A stretch of DNA of 11,608 bases, from positions 1-11,608 of the forward strand of contig JASBTC010000438.1 in assembly GCA_030148625.1 (NCBI GenBank). The letters run 5' to 3'. Below the pieces are notes generated by a model that saw nothing but the letters and a program-made list of their open reading frames with translations, was not told the DNA's origin and did not search any database. The position numbers and the translations under genes are program-made. Each line of letters starts with the position of its first letter. Positions within the stretch are counted from its first letter, which is position 1. Of the stretch, positions 1 through 7,432 are shown one piece after another. The stretch comes from Sphingobium sp. GTDB taxonomy: Bacteria > Pseudomonadota > Alphaproteobacteria > Sphingomonadales > Sphingomonadaceae.

Positions 1-2025
1 CAATGCCGTGAACGGCGTTGCCGACCGGCCGGGCAGCGGATTGGCCGTCACCGCCACCTCCACATCACCTGGCACAGCCGCGTTGATTGCAGCCGCATAG
101 CGCGCGCCATCGTCGTCGACGCGCTCGCAGGCGATCCGCCCATTCTCCGCGACATCCACGTCCAGGCCGGCATCGGTCAGCAATTCGACCGCGATCTCGC
201 GATTGATGTCATTGTCTTCGGCGACAAGCACGCGCAGTCCGCGCAGCGCCGCCGCCACCATCGGGACGACACCGGGTATCTCGACGGCGTCGGCCGGCCG
301 GTCATCCTCCACCGCGAACAGTCCGGTAATCGTCTCGAGCAACGTCGTCGGTTCGACGGGCTTGGTCAGGAACGCCGCGATGTCCGCGCGCTCCACCTCT
401 GCCCGGAACTCGTCATTCCCATAGGCTGTGACCAGCAGCACGACCGGCAAGGTCTTCAATTTCCGATTCTCGCGCATCGCCTTGACGGTTTCCATGCCGT
501 CCATGCCCGGCATCTTCCAGTCGAGCAGGACGAGGTCATAAGGCGTTCCCGCCATCGACGCGGTTTCGATCGCACCGAGCGCTTCTGCGCCCGACGCGAC
601 GAGATCCACGGACATCGACCAGGACGCGAAAATCTCCTGGAGGATCTGGCGCGACGCCGGATTGTCGTCCGCGATCAGGACGCGCAGCGCCATGATCGCC
701 TGCGCGGGCAGGCTGACCGGTGCGACCGTTTCATCACCGACCTCCATCGAGACCGAAAAGGTGAAGACGCTGCCTTCGCCAGGACGGCTTTCGACGCGGA
801 TCGCGCCACCCATCAACTCGACGATCTGCTTGCTGATCGCGAGCCCCAGGCCGGTGCCGCCGAACCGGCGCGTGGTCGAACTGTCCGCCTGGGTGAAGGA
901 TTGGAAAAGCGACGCCTGCTGCTCCGGCGTCATGCCGATGCCGGTGTCGCGCACGGACACATCGAGAATGACGCCATTGCCCTTTCGTTCCGATACGCCC
1001 ACCGAAACCGTGACCGCGCCGTTCTCGCTGAACTTGATGGCGTTGCTCACCAGGTTCAGCACGACCTGGTTGAAGCGCAGTTCGTCGCCGACGAGCATCG
1101 CGGGCACCGCCTCATCGACGATCGCGCGGACCGTCACGCCCCTGGGCTGCGAATCGACATCGGTGAGATGAAGCTGATTGTCGAGCGAGGTCCGCAAATC
1201 GAACTGTCGGCATTCCAGCTCAAGCTTTCCTGCCTCGTTCTTCGAAAAATCCAGAATGTCGTTGATAAGGCGGAGCAGCGAGGCGCCGGCGCCGTTGATC
1301 TTGGCGACATAATCCTGCTGCCTCGGCGTCAGCTCGGTCCGGAGCGCAAGGTGGCAGAAACCGAGAATGGCGTTCATCGGCGTCCGGATTTCATGGCTCA
1401 TATTCGCCAGAAACATGCTCTTGGCACGATTGGCCGCCTCGGCATCGTGCGTACGTTCCTCGAGCACCGCATTCTTGGCCATGATCTCGTCGCGCATCAC
1501 GCCGATCCGGTCGAAACTTTCGACCAGCATGTCGCTGAGCCAGACGAGAACCGCGGTCTGGAACGCGACGATCCCCGCGTGCAGCAGGACGCGAAGCACG
1601 TCGCCGCCACCGCCGTCGGGAAACACCGCCGTGGGCAGCAAGAGATCGAGAATGAGATGGTGGATCGCGATCGCCGTGGCCGCCAGCATGATCGCGCGCC
1701 GGTCGCACCAGGCGATGGTCAGCGCCAGCATGGCGAAGAAATACATGTGCATATCCATCTGCCACGGATTGTCCGACAGCAGATAGACGAGCAGCGCCGG
1801 CTCCCCCATCAGCGCAATCGCCGACAGATAGCGGTTGGCCGGGGCGATGCCGTTGCGCCACCATGCGATATGATATGCACCGGCCAGCAGCGTGCCGGCC
1901 AGCGCGGCCGCGAGCACGGAATGTCCGACGATCGCTGCCGTGATCGCCAGGACCGGCACATGCAGCCAGAGCAGCGGAACCAGGAACCGCGCAAAGTGTG
2001 TGCGAAGTTTGTCGAGTTCGGACAT
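1..2025 (-). CDS. Hybrid sensor histidine kinase/response regulator, six-helix membrane sensor (3' end outside window)
   Basis: 675 residues are visible with no stop before the left edge. The start ATG (2025-2023) overlaps the stop of the upstream gene as TAATG and follows an AGGGGGGA tract. Residues about 14-163 form six hydrophobic helices with repeated histidines (His22, 52, 93, 122, 123, 149); a similar block (HMYFFA...HHL) occurs at the N-terminus of many alphaproteobacterial chemoreceptors. A helical linker leads to HisKA, with phosphoacceptor His211 in [11 protein letters not shown]. The HATPase domain has the N box at 324-328 (NLVSN), G1 at 360-364 (DTGIG) and G2 at 389-395. Receiver 1 is complete (Asp453/Asp454, acceptor Asp502, Lys555). 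Receiver 2 starts normally (Glu603-Asp604, EDNDINRE) but from about residue 637 no longer resembles a receiver; Asp654 lies at roughly the acceptor position without the usual MPxMDG. The protein should autophosphorylate and relay phosphate internally; its signal is unknown. Confidence 0.93.
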   Translation of the reverse strand, partial: MSELDKLRTHFARFLVPLLWLHVPVLAITAAIVGHSVLAAALAGTLLAGAYHIAWWRNGIAPANRYLSAIALMGEPALLVYLLSDNPWQMDMHMYFFAMLALTIAWCDRRAIMLAATAIAIHHLILDLLLPTAVFPDGGGGDVLRVLLHAGIVAFQTAVLVWLSDMLVESFDRIGVMRDEIMAKNAVLEERTHDAEAANRAKSMFLANMSHEIRTPMNAILGFCHLALRTELTPRQQDYVAKINGAGASLLRLINDILDFSKNEAGKLELECRQFDLRTSLDNQLHLTDVDSQPRGVTVRAIVDEAVPAMLVGDELRFNQVVLNLVSNAIKFSENGAVTVSVGVSERKGNGVILDVSVRDTGIGMTPEQQASLFQSFTQADSSTTRRFGGTGLGLAISKQIVELMGGAIRVESRPGEGSVFTFSVSMEVGDETVAPVSLPAQAIMALRVLIADDNPASRQILQEIFASWSMSVDLVASGAEALGAIETASMAGTPYDLVLLDWKMPGMDGMETVKAMRENRKLKTLPVVLLVTAYGNDEFRAEVERADIAAFLTKPVEPTTLLETITGLFAVEDDRPADAVEIPGVVPMVAAALRGLRVLVAEDNDINREIAVELLTDAGLDVDVAENGRIACERVDDDGARYAAAINAAVPGDVEVAVTANPLPGRSATPFTAL

Positions 2026-2441
2026 TATCCCCCCTGCGCCGGCCCTGACGCCGGTTTGAATCCGACGCAGCCTCGCAGCCGCATCGGATCGATCACTACC
2101 CACGCACCCGCCCGATAGAGCGCACCGACAAAGTCGGGATCATCGGAATGCGCGATCACGATGTTGCCCGGCCCGCCCATATCGGCGATCCCGCCATCGG
2201 CTGCGCGGATCAGCGCGATGGTCTGCTGCAGATCGTACCAGGGTGGTGCGACAACCGCATATTGGCCATCGCGACCGGTCGGTGCGAGCGTCGCGACAAC
2301 CAGGCCGATCAGGCCGACGACAAGCAGCGCCGCAGCGGGGCCCAGATCGCGCCATTTGAAGCGATCCTCAGCCGGGCCGCGGGCACCCATGATCGGAGCG
2401 CGCCCGCCGGCCTTCGTCAGAGATGTCGCATCGCTATCCAT
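2025..2441 (-). CDS. Conserved-looking hypothetical single-pass membrane protein, partner of the sensor kinase
   Basis: This 138-residue protein matches no family I can name. Residues 1-33 are polar with several Arg/Lys, residues about 34-52 form one strongly hydrophobic helix ([17 protein letters not shown]), and about 85 residues follow. By the positive-inside rule the N-terminus is cytoplasmic and the C-terminal part periplasmic. That part looks like a small folded domain, with hydrophobic runs such as [15 protein letters not shown] and GAWVVIDP; a lone Cys lies in RLRGCVGF. The start at 2441 is preceded by GGGGTGA with a short spacer; the internal Met at 2390 lacks such a site. Its stop shares one base with the kinase start, so the two are probably co-translated. 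This suggests a role near the kinase's membrane sensor, for example an accessory or ligand-presenting subunit, but that is inferred from context only. Confidence 0.8.
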   Translation of the reverse strand: MDSDATSLTKAGGRAPIMGARGPAEDRFKWRDLGPAAALLVVGLIGLVVATLAPTGRDGQYAVVAPPWYDLQQTIALIRAADGGIADMGGPGNIVIAHSDDPDFVGALYRAGAWVVIDPMRLRGCVGFKPASGPAQGG

Positions 2442-2684
2442 CGGTCACCCCACGGGCAACGACTAAGAGGGCGGGACTTGCGATACGGTTAATTTTAGAC
2501 TCGCCACCCCGCAGAAAAGCTACCATTTTGGCTAGTATTTCGGATCCGTAACGGATGCTTCGAGATCGTCGCGACGGATTGTCCGTCTCCGTTCGACATG
2601 CGTATCCGGGGTTGCGCTTCGCCCGCCGACATCGGCATAGGCGCGCGGCGCGCCTGCTCTGCGCAGCGCTGATCTGGAGATATC
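2442..2684. promoter_or_regulatory. Divergent intergenic region between the kinase operon and the Hsp70 gene
   Basis: These 243 bp must hold promoters for both directions. The part near 2490-2545 is distinctly AT-richer than its surroundings. On the plus strand a weak promoter-like pair is TTGTCC (2579-2584), 18 bases, then TATCCG (2603-2608); it is a poor match and only a guess. No CIRCE element (TTAGCACTC-N9-GAGTGCTAA) is visible, so HrcA control of the Hsp70 gene is not supported. Short reading frames crossing the region have no ribosome-binding site or recognisable product. Confidence 0.45.
2639..2655. repeat. Perfect GC-rich inverted repeat in the Hsp70 leader
   Basis: AGGCGCGC and GCGCGCCT are exact reverse complements around a single central G. 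The element ends 29 bases before the Hsp70 start codon and about 20 bases before its GGAG ribosome-binding site (2676-2679). As DNA it could be an operator for a dimeric repressor. As RNA it could fold into a seven-pair, very GC-rich stem with a three-base loop in the 5' leader. GC-only palindromes arise fairly easily in such DNA, so the function is uncertain. Confidence 0.45.
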
Positions 2685-3986
2685 ATGCGAACCATCACCG
2701 CCGGTTCCGCCCTCGGGCTGGATTTCGGCACGACCAACAGCGTCGCCGCACTCGCCGCGGCGGACGGCAGCACCGATCTGATCGCATTCGAAGGACCGGA
2801 GGCGGACGGTGCAGTGTTCCGCTCCGCCTTATGTTTCTGGCATGACGAGGATGTGCGCGGCGGGCTGGCGGTCGAGGCTGGCCCCTGGGCGATCTCGGAA
2901 TATCTCGCTTATCCGCAGGACAGCCGTTTCCTGCAGTCGTTCAAGTCGGTGGCGGCCAGCGCAAGCTTCGAAAGCGCGTCGGTGTTCGAGAAGCGGTTCC
3001 GCTTCGAGGATCTCGGGCGACGGTTCCTCGACAGGTTCGTGGCGCATGCCGGCGGCCGGCTCGACACCCGACCCGGGCGCGTCGTCGTGGGTCGTCCGGT
3101 CGAATATGCCGGTGCACGGCCCGACCCCGCCCTTGCGCGCCAGCGTTACGACGCGATGTTCGCGGGCTTCGGCACCGACATCCATTATGTCTACGAACCG
3201 CTCGCCGCCGCATTCAGCTATGCGTCGCGGCTCGCCGAACCCGCGCGGCTGCTGGTCGCCGATTTCGGCGGCGGCACCAGCGATTTCTCGATCGTCCAGC
3301 TCGCAGAACCAGGCGCGGTGCGGCGATGCGTGCCGCTTGGCCATGCGGGCATCGGCATTGCCGGCGACCGGTTCGACTATCGCATCATCGATCGCCTGAT
3401 CCTGCCGATGCTCGGCAAGGGCGGTTCCTACCAGTCCTTCGGCAAGACGCTGGAGATCCCGCGCGGCTATTTCGCCGATTTCGCCGACTGGTCGCGCCTG
3501 GCGCTGATGCGCAACCGCCGCACGCTCGACGAACTGCGCCGACTCCAGCGCAGCGCAATCGATGGCGACGCGATCGGCCGGATGATCGCGGTGATCGAGA
3601 ATGAGCTCGGCTATCCACTCTACGACGCCGTCGGCCGGCTGAAACGTGCGCTGTCCGAACGGGACGAAGCGCATTTCCATTTTTCGGGCGCGGGCCTGGA
3701 GATCGATGTCGATGTCGGTCGCGCCGCCTTTGAAAGCTGGATCGCCGAGGACGTCGCGCAGATCGAGGCGACGCTCGATCGCGCGCTGGCGGCGGCCGGG
3801 ACAAGCGAGAACGAGATCGACCGCGTCTTCTTGACCGGGGGCACTTCGCTGACGCCGATGGTCCGCGCCATCTTCACGCGTCGTTTCGGCGCCGATGCGA
3901 TCATGAGCGGCGGCGAACTCACCTCGATCGCGCATGGCCTTGCGCTGATCGCGCAGGAAGAGGATCTGGCGCCCTGGTCGAGTTGA
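2685..3986 (+). CDS. Hsp70-family ATPase, YegD-like
   Basis: This 433-residue protein belongs to the Hsp70/actin ATPase superfamily and resembles the short YegD branch (about 450 aa in E. coli) rather than DnaK. Phosphate-1 is at residues 12-20 (LDFGTTNSV), the connect-1 region YVYEPLAAAF includes Glu171, phosphate-2 is at 193-200 (DFGGGTSD), and the adenosine motif is at 383-388 (LTGGTS). The chain ends shortly after the nucleotide-binding part, so there is no DnaK-type substrate-binding domain and lid; an inserted helical segment (about 245-320) lies in the ATPase domain. GGAG five bases upstream of the ATG supports the start. No DnaJ or GrpE gene is nearby. It is probably a cytosolic chaperone-like ATPase whose client is unknown. 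The gene is divergent from the sensor-kinase operon and ends 5 bp from the convergent VOC gene. Confidence 0.93.
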   Translation: MRTITAGSALGLDFGTTNSVAALAAADGSTDLIAFEGPEADGAVFRSALCFWHDEDVRGGLAVEAGPWAISEYLAYPQDSRFLQSFKSVAASASFESASVFEKRFRFEDLGRRFLDRFVAHAGGRLDTRPGRVVVGRPVEYAGARPDPALARQRYDAMFAGFGTDIHYVYEPLAAAFSYASRLAEPARLLVADFGGGTSDFSIVQLAEPGAVRRCVPLGHAGIGIAGDRFDYRIIDRLILPMLGKGGSYQSFGKTLEIPRGYFADFADWSRLALMRNRRTLDELRRLQRSAIDGDAIGRMIAVIENELGYPLYDAVGRLKRALSERDEAHFHFSGAGLEIDVDVGRAAFESWIAEDVAQIEATLDRALAAAGTSENEIDRVFLTGGTSLTPMVRAIFTRRFGADAIMSGGELTSIAHGLALIAQEEDLAPWSS

Positions 3987-3991
3987 TGCCG

Positions 3992-4345
3992 TCAGTGGCG
4001 ATGCTGAAGGATGTTGAGCAATCGCCCGAAGGGATCGCGAACGTAGAAACGCCTGACGCCCCATGGTTCGTCGGCCGGGCCGTATTCGATCCGTATATCA
4101 CGGCCTCGCACGCGCTCGATCACCGCATCGATATCGTCGACTTCGATCGACAGATCGGGAACATCGGTTCCGGAACCGCCTTCACTGGCGAAACTGATCT
4201 GCGCGCGGCTGGTGGCATCGCCGGCATAGGTACGGATCCAGCCATGATCCATCGCCAGTTCCAGCCCCAAAATCCCGGCATAAAAGGCCTCTGCGCGTTC
4301 CGGATCCGGAGTCGCGATATTGGCGACGATGCGTCTGACGGTCAT
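3992..4345 (-). CDS. VOC-fold (glyoxalase/bleomycin-resistance/dioxygenase superfamily) protein
   Basis: This 117-residue protein has the paired beta-alpha-beta-beta-beta pattern of the vicinal-oxygen-chelate fold. Module one begins VANIATPDPERAEAFYAGIL, module two includes DLSIEVDDIDAV and ends in FYVRDPFGRLLNIL. The frame stays open upstream to 4462, but the ATG at 4345 is chosen because AGGAGAG (4352-4358) lies six bases before it and the superfamily pattern begins at once. At the positions that normally hold metal ligands I see Val7 in place of the first-strand His, no His on the strand before VDDID, and Asn where the terminal Glu is usual. It may therefore be metal-free, a binding protein, or an enzyme with other ligands. 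Substrate unknown. It is convergent with the Hsp70 gene and divergent from the S9 peptidase. Confidence 0.88.
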   Translation of the reverse strand: MTVRRIVANIATPDPERAEAFYAGILGLELAMDHGWIRTYAGDATSRAQISFASEGGSGTDVPDLSIEVDDIDAVIERVRGRDIRIEYGPADEPWGVRRFYVRDPFGRLLNILQHRH

Positions 4346-4483
4346 CGGAAACTCTCCTGCACGTGATGGATGCAATCGGGGTGGAGATGATGGCGCCGGA
4401 GGCCGGTGTCCAGTGGGTGCACCCTTGACCGCAGCCAGCGCCGCTGCTCTTTCCCTCATCAATCAATCAAGGGGATCCCATCG
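4346..4483. promoter_or_regulatory. Divergent promoter region, VOC gene versus S9 peptidase
   Basis: This 138-bp gap lies between two divergent starts. It contains the AGGAGAG ribosome-binding site of the VOC gene (4352-4358, minus) and an AAGGGG site (4469-4474, plus) nine bases before the peptidase ATG. A weak sigma70-like pair for the peptidase is TTGACC (4425-4430) and TCTTTC after 17 bases; only the first half is convincing. Three tandem ATCA units (4458-4469) sit immediately before the ribosome-binding site. No clear operator is seen. Confidence 0.4.
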
Positions 4484-6415
4484 ATGCTCAAGATCTTGCT
4501 GCGCTGTTCCATCGCGCTTGCCCCCGTCATCGTGTCCATGCCAGCCCAAGCCCAGCAAACCCGGCAGGTCGGTTCGGCAACGCTCGAAAATGTGCCCGTC
4601 ATTCCCGCCGAAGTATCGGCGGCGGTGCAGCGCTATCAGAACAGCCGCGCCGCTCTCTTCGAGGATTGGCTGCCCGACGGCAGCATGCTGGTCGCCACGC
4701 GTTTCGGCGCCACGCAACAGCTCCATCACGTCAAGGCACCGGGTGCGGACCGGGCGCAGATCACCTTTTATGGCGAGCCCGTCGCCGACGCCGCGACGAT
4801 TCCGGGCAGCGACCGCTTCGTGCTGACGCGCGATACGGGCGGCGACGAATGGTTCCAGCTCTACGCCAAGGGCCTGACCGGCGAAGCCGTGCAGCTGACC
4901 CAGGCCGGCACGCGCAACCAGTCACCGGTGTTCAGCGCCGATGGAAAGCTGGTCGCCTGGGCGCAGGCGACCAAGGGCTCGGCCAGCTATGCGCTGCTTG
5001 CGACCGATCCGTCGGCGCCGTCATCGCCACGCCTGCTCTATCGTGACGATGGCAATGTCGGGCCCGAGGATATTTCGCCCGACAAAGCCAGCCTGTTGTT
5101 CTCGCGCGGCATTTCCAATCGCGAAAGCCAGTTGTTCCTGCTCGATCTCGCCTCGGGCAAGGCCACCCGCATCGCGCCCAAGGCGCCGCCGGCGCGCTAC
5201 GAGCAGGCCCGTTTCCTTCCCGGCGGACGCAGCATCATCGCCATATCGGACGGCGGCAGCGATACGCGCCGGCTGGTCGAGATCGATATCGCGAGCGGGC
5301 GCGAAACCGTGCTGACGTCCGATCTCAAATGGGATGTCGAGAATTACGACCTGAGCGCGGGCGGGCGTGTACTCGCCTACGCGATCAACGAGGACGGGTT
5401 TTCGCGCGTCGTCGTGCAGGACCGGATCACCCGCCGCGCCCTGCCCCAGCCAGAATTGCCGCGCGGCGTACTGACCGCGCTCAAATTCTCGCCCGACGGC
5501 GGCAGGCTGGCGATCGGCCTGACCAACGCCACCTCGGCGGGTGACGTGTGGAGCTGGGACGTGACGGGCGGACAGCTCGTGCGCTGGACCAATTCCGAGC
5601 TGGGCGATCTCGATCCCGCGACTTTGTCCGAACCGACCCTAGTCCGCTTCAAATCGTTCGACGGCCTTTCGATCCCCGCTTTCGTCTATCGCCCGCGCAA
5701 CCTGCCCGCCGGCACGAAGACGCCGGTGATCATGGACATCCATGGTGGCCCCGAAGCGCAGACCCGGCCGATCTGGAACTATGGCGCGCAATATTTCGCC
5801 AATGTGCTGGGCGCGACGGTGATCCTGCCCAATGTCCGTGGCAGCGACGGCTATGGCAAACGCTATCTCAACCTCGACAATGCGGAGAAGCGCGAAGACA
5901 GCGTCAAGGATATCGGCGCGCTGATCGACTGGATCGGCACCCAGCCCGATCTCGATGCGAAGCGCGTCGCGGTCTATGGCCAATCCTATGGCGGCTATAT
6001 GTCGCTGGCGGTGATGACGCATTATTCGGACCGGCTGGTCGGCGGCGTCGAGCGCTACGGGATCAGCGACTGGGTGTCGTTCCTCAACAATACCGAGGCC
6101 TATCGCCGCGACAATCGCCGCGCCGAATATGGCGATGAGCGCGATCCGAAGATGCGCGAGGTGTTCGCACGGATCTCGCCCATGGCCAATGTCGGCAGGA
6201 TCACCAAGCCGATGCTGGTGATGCAGGGCGCCAACGATCCGCGCGTGCCCAAGTCCGAATCCGATCAGGTCGTCGCCAAGATCCGCGCGAACGGCATCGA
6301 GGCCTGGTATGTCGTCTTCGCCGACGAAGGTCATGGCTTTCAGAAGAAGCCCAACAACGACCTCCGCCGCGAGGTCGAAACGGTCTTCCTCAAGCGCCTG
6401 TTCGACGGGAAGTGA
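4484..6415 (+). CDS. Exported S9-family serine peptidase (prolyl oligopeptidase/acylaminoacyl peptidase type)
   Basis: The 643-residue protein starts with a Sec signal peptide: a hydrophobic stretch from residue 4 ending PAQA, with cleavage expected after residue 23. Residues about 25-390 contain repeated beta-propeller motifs (for example SPVFSADGKLVAWA and LKFSPDGGRLAI), as in S9 peptidases where the propeller limits access to small peptides. The C-terminal alpha/beta-hydrolase domain has the oxyanion motif HGGP at 420-423 and a complete triad: Ser501 in GQSYGG, Asp585 in GANDPR and His617 in EGHGF. It should cleave short peptides in the periplasm or outside the cell; exact specificity (dipeptidyl, acylaminoacyl or other) cannot be read here. 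The frame is open upstream to 4406, but 4484 gives the signal peptide and has an AAGGGG site. Its TGA overlaps the start of the next gene. Confidence 0.95.
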   Translation: MLKILLRCSIALAPVIVSMPAQAQQTRQVGSATLENVPVIPAEVSAAVQRYQNSRAALFEDWLPDGSMLVATRFGATQQLHHVKAPGADRAQITFYGEPVADAATIPGSDRFVLTRDTGGDEWFQLYAKGLTGEAVQLTQAGTRNQSPVFSADGKLVAWAQATKGSASYALLATDPSAPSSPRLLYRDDGNVGPEDISPDKASLLFSRGISNRESQLFLLDLASGKATRIAPKAPPARYEQARFLPGGRSIIAISDGGSDTRRLVEIDIASGRETVLTSDLKWDVENYDLSAGGRVLAYAINEDGFSRVVVQDRITRRALPQPELPRGVLTALKFSPDGGRLAIGLTNATSAGDVWSWDVTGGQLVRWTNSELGDLDPATLSEPTLVRFKSFDGLSIPAFVYRPRNLPAGTKTPVIMDIHGGPEAQTRPIWNYGAQYFANVLGATVILPNVRGSDGYGKRYLNLDNAEKREDSVKDIGALIDWIGTQPDLDAKRVAVYGQSYGGYMSLAVMTHYSDRLVGGVERYGISDWVSFLNNTEAYRRDNRRAEYGDERDPKMREVFARISPMANVGRITKPMLVMQGANDPRVPKSESDQVVAKIRANGIEAWYVVFADEGHGFQKKPNNDLRREVETVFLKRLFDGK

Positions 6416-7371
6416 CGCTTGCGGATCAGGTGCTGGCGCTCGATCTCGACGCGATCGAGGCGGTTGCGGCGCGTATCGCGCCGGATATCATCCGCACACC
6501 GCTGCTGCCCTGGATGGGCGACGGCGGCGCGGACCGCGACCTACGCCTGAAGCCCGAGAACCTGCAACCCTTCGGATCCTTCAAGGTCCGTGCGGGACTC
6601 AACGCAGCACAGGTCGCGCGGCAGAACGGCGCCGAGACGCTGGCGACCGCCAGTGCCGGCAATTTCGCGCAGGGATTGGGCTTTGCCGCACAGCGCTATG
6701 GTCTACCGCTCCATGTCCATGTGCCCGACAGCGCCGCAGCGACCAAGATCGCCACGCTCGAACGGCTGGGCGCCACCGTCCATGCCCATGACTTCGCCGA
6801 ATGGTGGCGGATCATGGAGACGCGTGACGCCGGCATCGCGAAGGCGACCTTCGTTCATCCGGTGAGCGAAGCGGCGGTGATCGCAGGCAACGCCACGATC
6901 GGCCTTGAGATCGCGCAGGATTGGGCGGATATCGAGACGATCGCCATTCCCTTCGGCGGCGGCGGACTCGCCACGGGCGTGGCACTGGCGCTCAAGCTGA
7001 TGGGCCGCAACGTCGAGATCGTCGCCTGTGAAGTCGAAACATCGACACCGTTGACCGCCGCCTTCGCGGCGGGCGAACCCGTCGCGGTCGAGCGCAAGGC
7101 GAGCTTTGTCGACGGCATCGGATCGCTGCGCGTGTTGGGCGAGATGTGGCCGCTCATCGAGCGGTTCATTGACCGGACAATCGTGGTTTCAATCGATGAA
7201 TGCGCCGCCGCGGTGCGGGAGGTGGCGCTGCGCCACCGGCTGGTCGCGGAGGGTGCCGGCGCAGCCGCGATCGCCGCGGCGCTTCGCCCGGAATTTACGG
7301 GCCGGAAAATCGGCGCAATCGTATCCGGCGGCAATATCGATCTGGGGACGCTGAGCGGGATGATCGGTTAG
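6412..7371 (+). CDS. PLP-dependent threonine/serine dehydratase-like enzyme
   Basis: This 319-residue protein is a fold-type II PLP enzyme with the length of catabolic threonine ammonia-lyases and serine racemases, without an ACT regulatory domain. Lys58 in GSFKVR is the expected Schiff-base lysine, preceded by KPENLQPFGSF. The PLP phosphate loop is GGGGLATG (182-189), and Ser305 in SGGNIDLG is positioned for the pyridine nitrogen, as in dehydratases. The motif usually written SAGNHAQG is SAGNFAQG here, so the substrate may differ from plain threonine; hydroxy-amino-acid dehydratase or racemase activity are alternatives. The GTG start at 6412 overlaps the peptidase stop (GTGA), and this start gives the usual N-terminal spacing. 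No strong ribosome-binding site precedes it, so translation probably depends on the peptidase gene. Likely cytosolic, giving a 2-oxoacid and ammonia. Confidence 0.9.
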   Translation: MTLADQVLALDLDAIEAVAARIAPDIIRTPLLPWMGDGGADRDLRLKPENLQPFGSFKVRAGLNAAQVARQNGAETLATASAGNFAQGLGFAAQRYGLPLHVHVPDSAAATKIATLERLGATVHAHDFAEWWRIMETRDAGIAKATFVHPVSEAAVIAGNATIGLEIAQDWADIETIAIPFGGGGLATGVALALKLMGRNVEIVACEVETSTPLTAAFAAGEPVAVERKASFVDGIGSLRVLGEMWPLIERFIDRTIVVSIDECAAAVREVALRHRLVAEGAGAAAIAAALRPEFTGRKIGAIVSGGNIDLGTLSGMIG

Positions 7372-7386
7372 GCTCAGACTCCAAAC

Positions 7387-7413
7387 CGTCATCTCGCGAA
7401 CGCTAAGGTGACG
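7387..7413. terminator. Possible stem-loop between convergent genes
   Basis: CGTCATCT (7387-7394) and AGGTGACG (7406-7413) can pair over eight positions, one of them a G-U wobble in plus-strand RNA, around an 11-base loop. It lies in the 61-bp gap between the dehydratase and acylase stops, where a two-way terminator would be expected. There is no T tract on either side, so it is not a textbook intrinsic terminator. Confidence 0.25.
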
Positions 7414-7432
7414 TGTCGGGATGTTGCCCCTC

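Noticed and set aside
901..2118. Plus-strand open frame of 405 codons opposite the sensor kinase
   Set aside because: The minus strand encodes a complete HisKA/HATPase series here; the opposite product has no recognisable motif and no ribosome-binding site.
2519..2538. Imperfect palindrome CTACCA-TTT-TGGCTAG in the AT-rich part of the divergent region
   Set aside because: The arms match only with a bulged base and are six bases long; too weak to call an operator.
2555..2845. Plus-strand frame of 96 codons running into the Hsp70 gene
   Set aside because: It overlaps the Hsp70 start in a different frame, lacks a ribosome-binding site and is mostly Arg and His.
2829..4064. Minus-strand open frame of 411 codons opposite the Hsp70 gene
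   Set aside because: It lies almost wholly on the complement of the Hsp70 ATPase motifs and also overlaps the VOC gene in another frame; no domain pattern is seen.
4346..4462. Upstream extension of the VOC protein by 39 residues
   Set aside because: The frame is open, but the added residues are Ala/Pro/Arg-rich, no ribosome-binding site precedes the upstream Met, and AGGAGAG sits ideally before the ATG at 4345.
4458..4470. Three tandem ATCA units before the peptidase ribosome-binding site
   Set aside because: Three tetranucleotide units are too few to suggest slippage-based phase variation.
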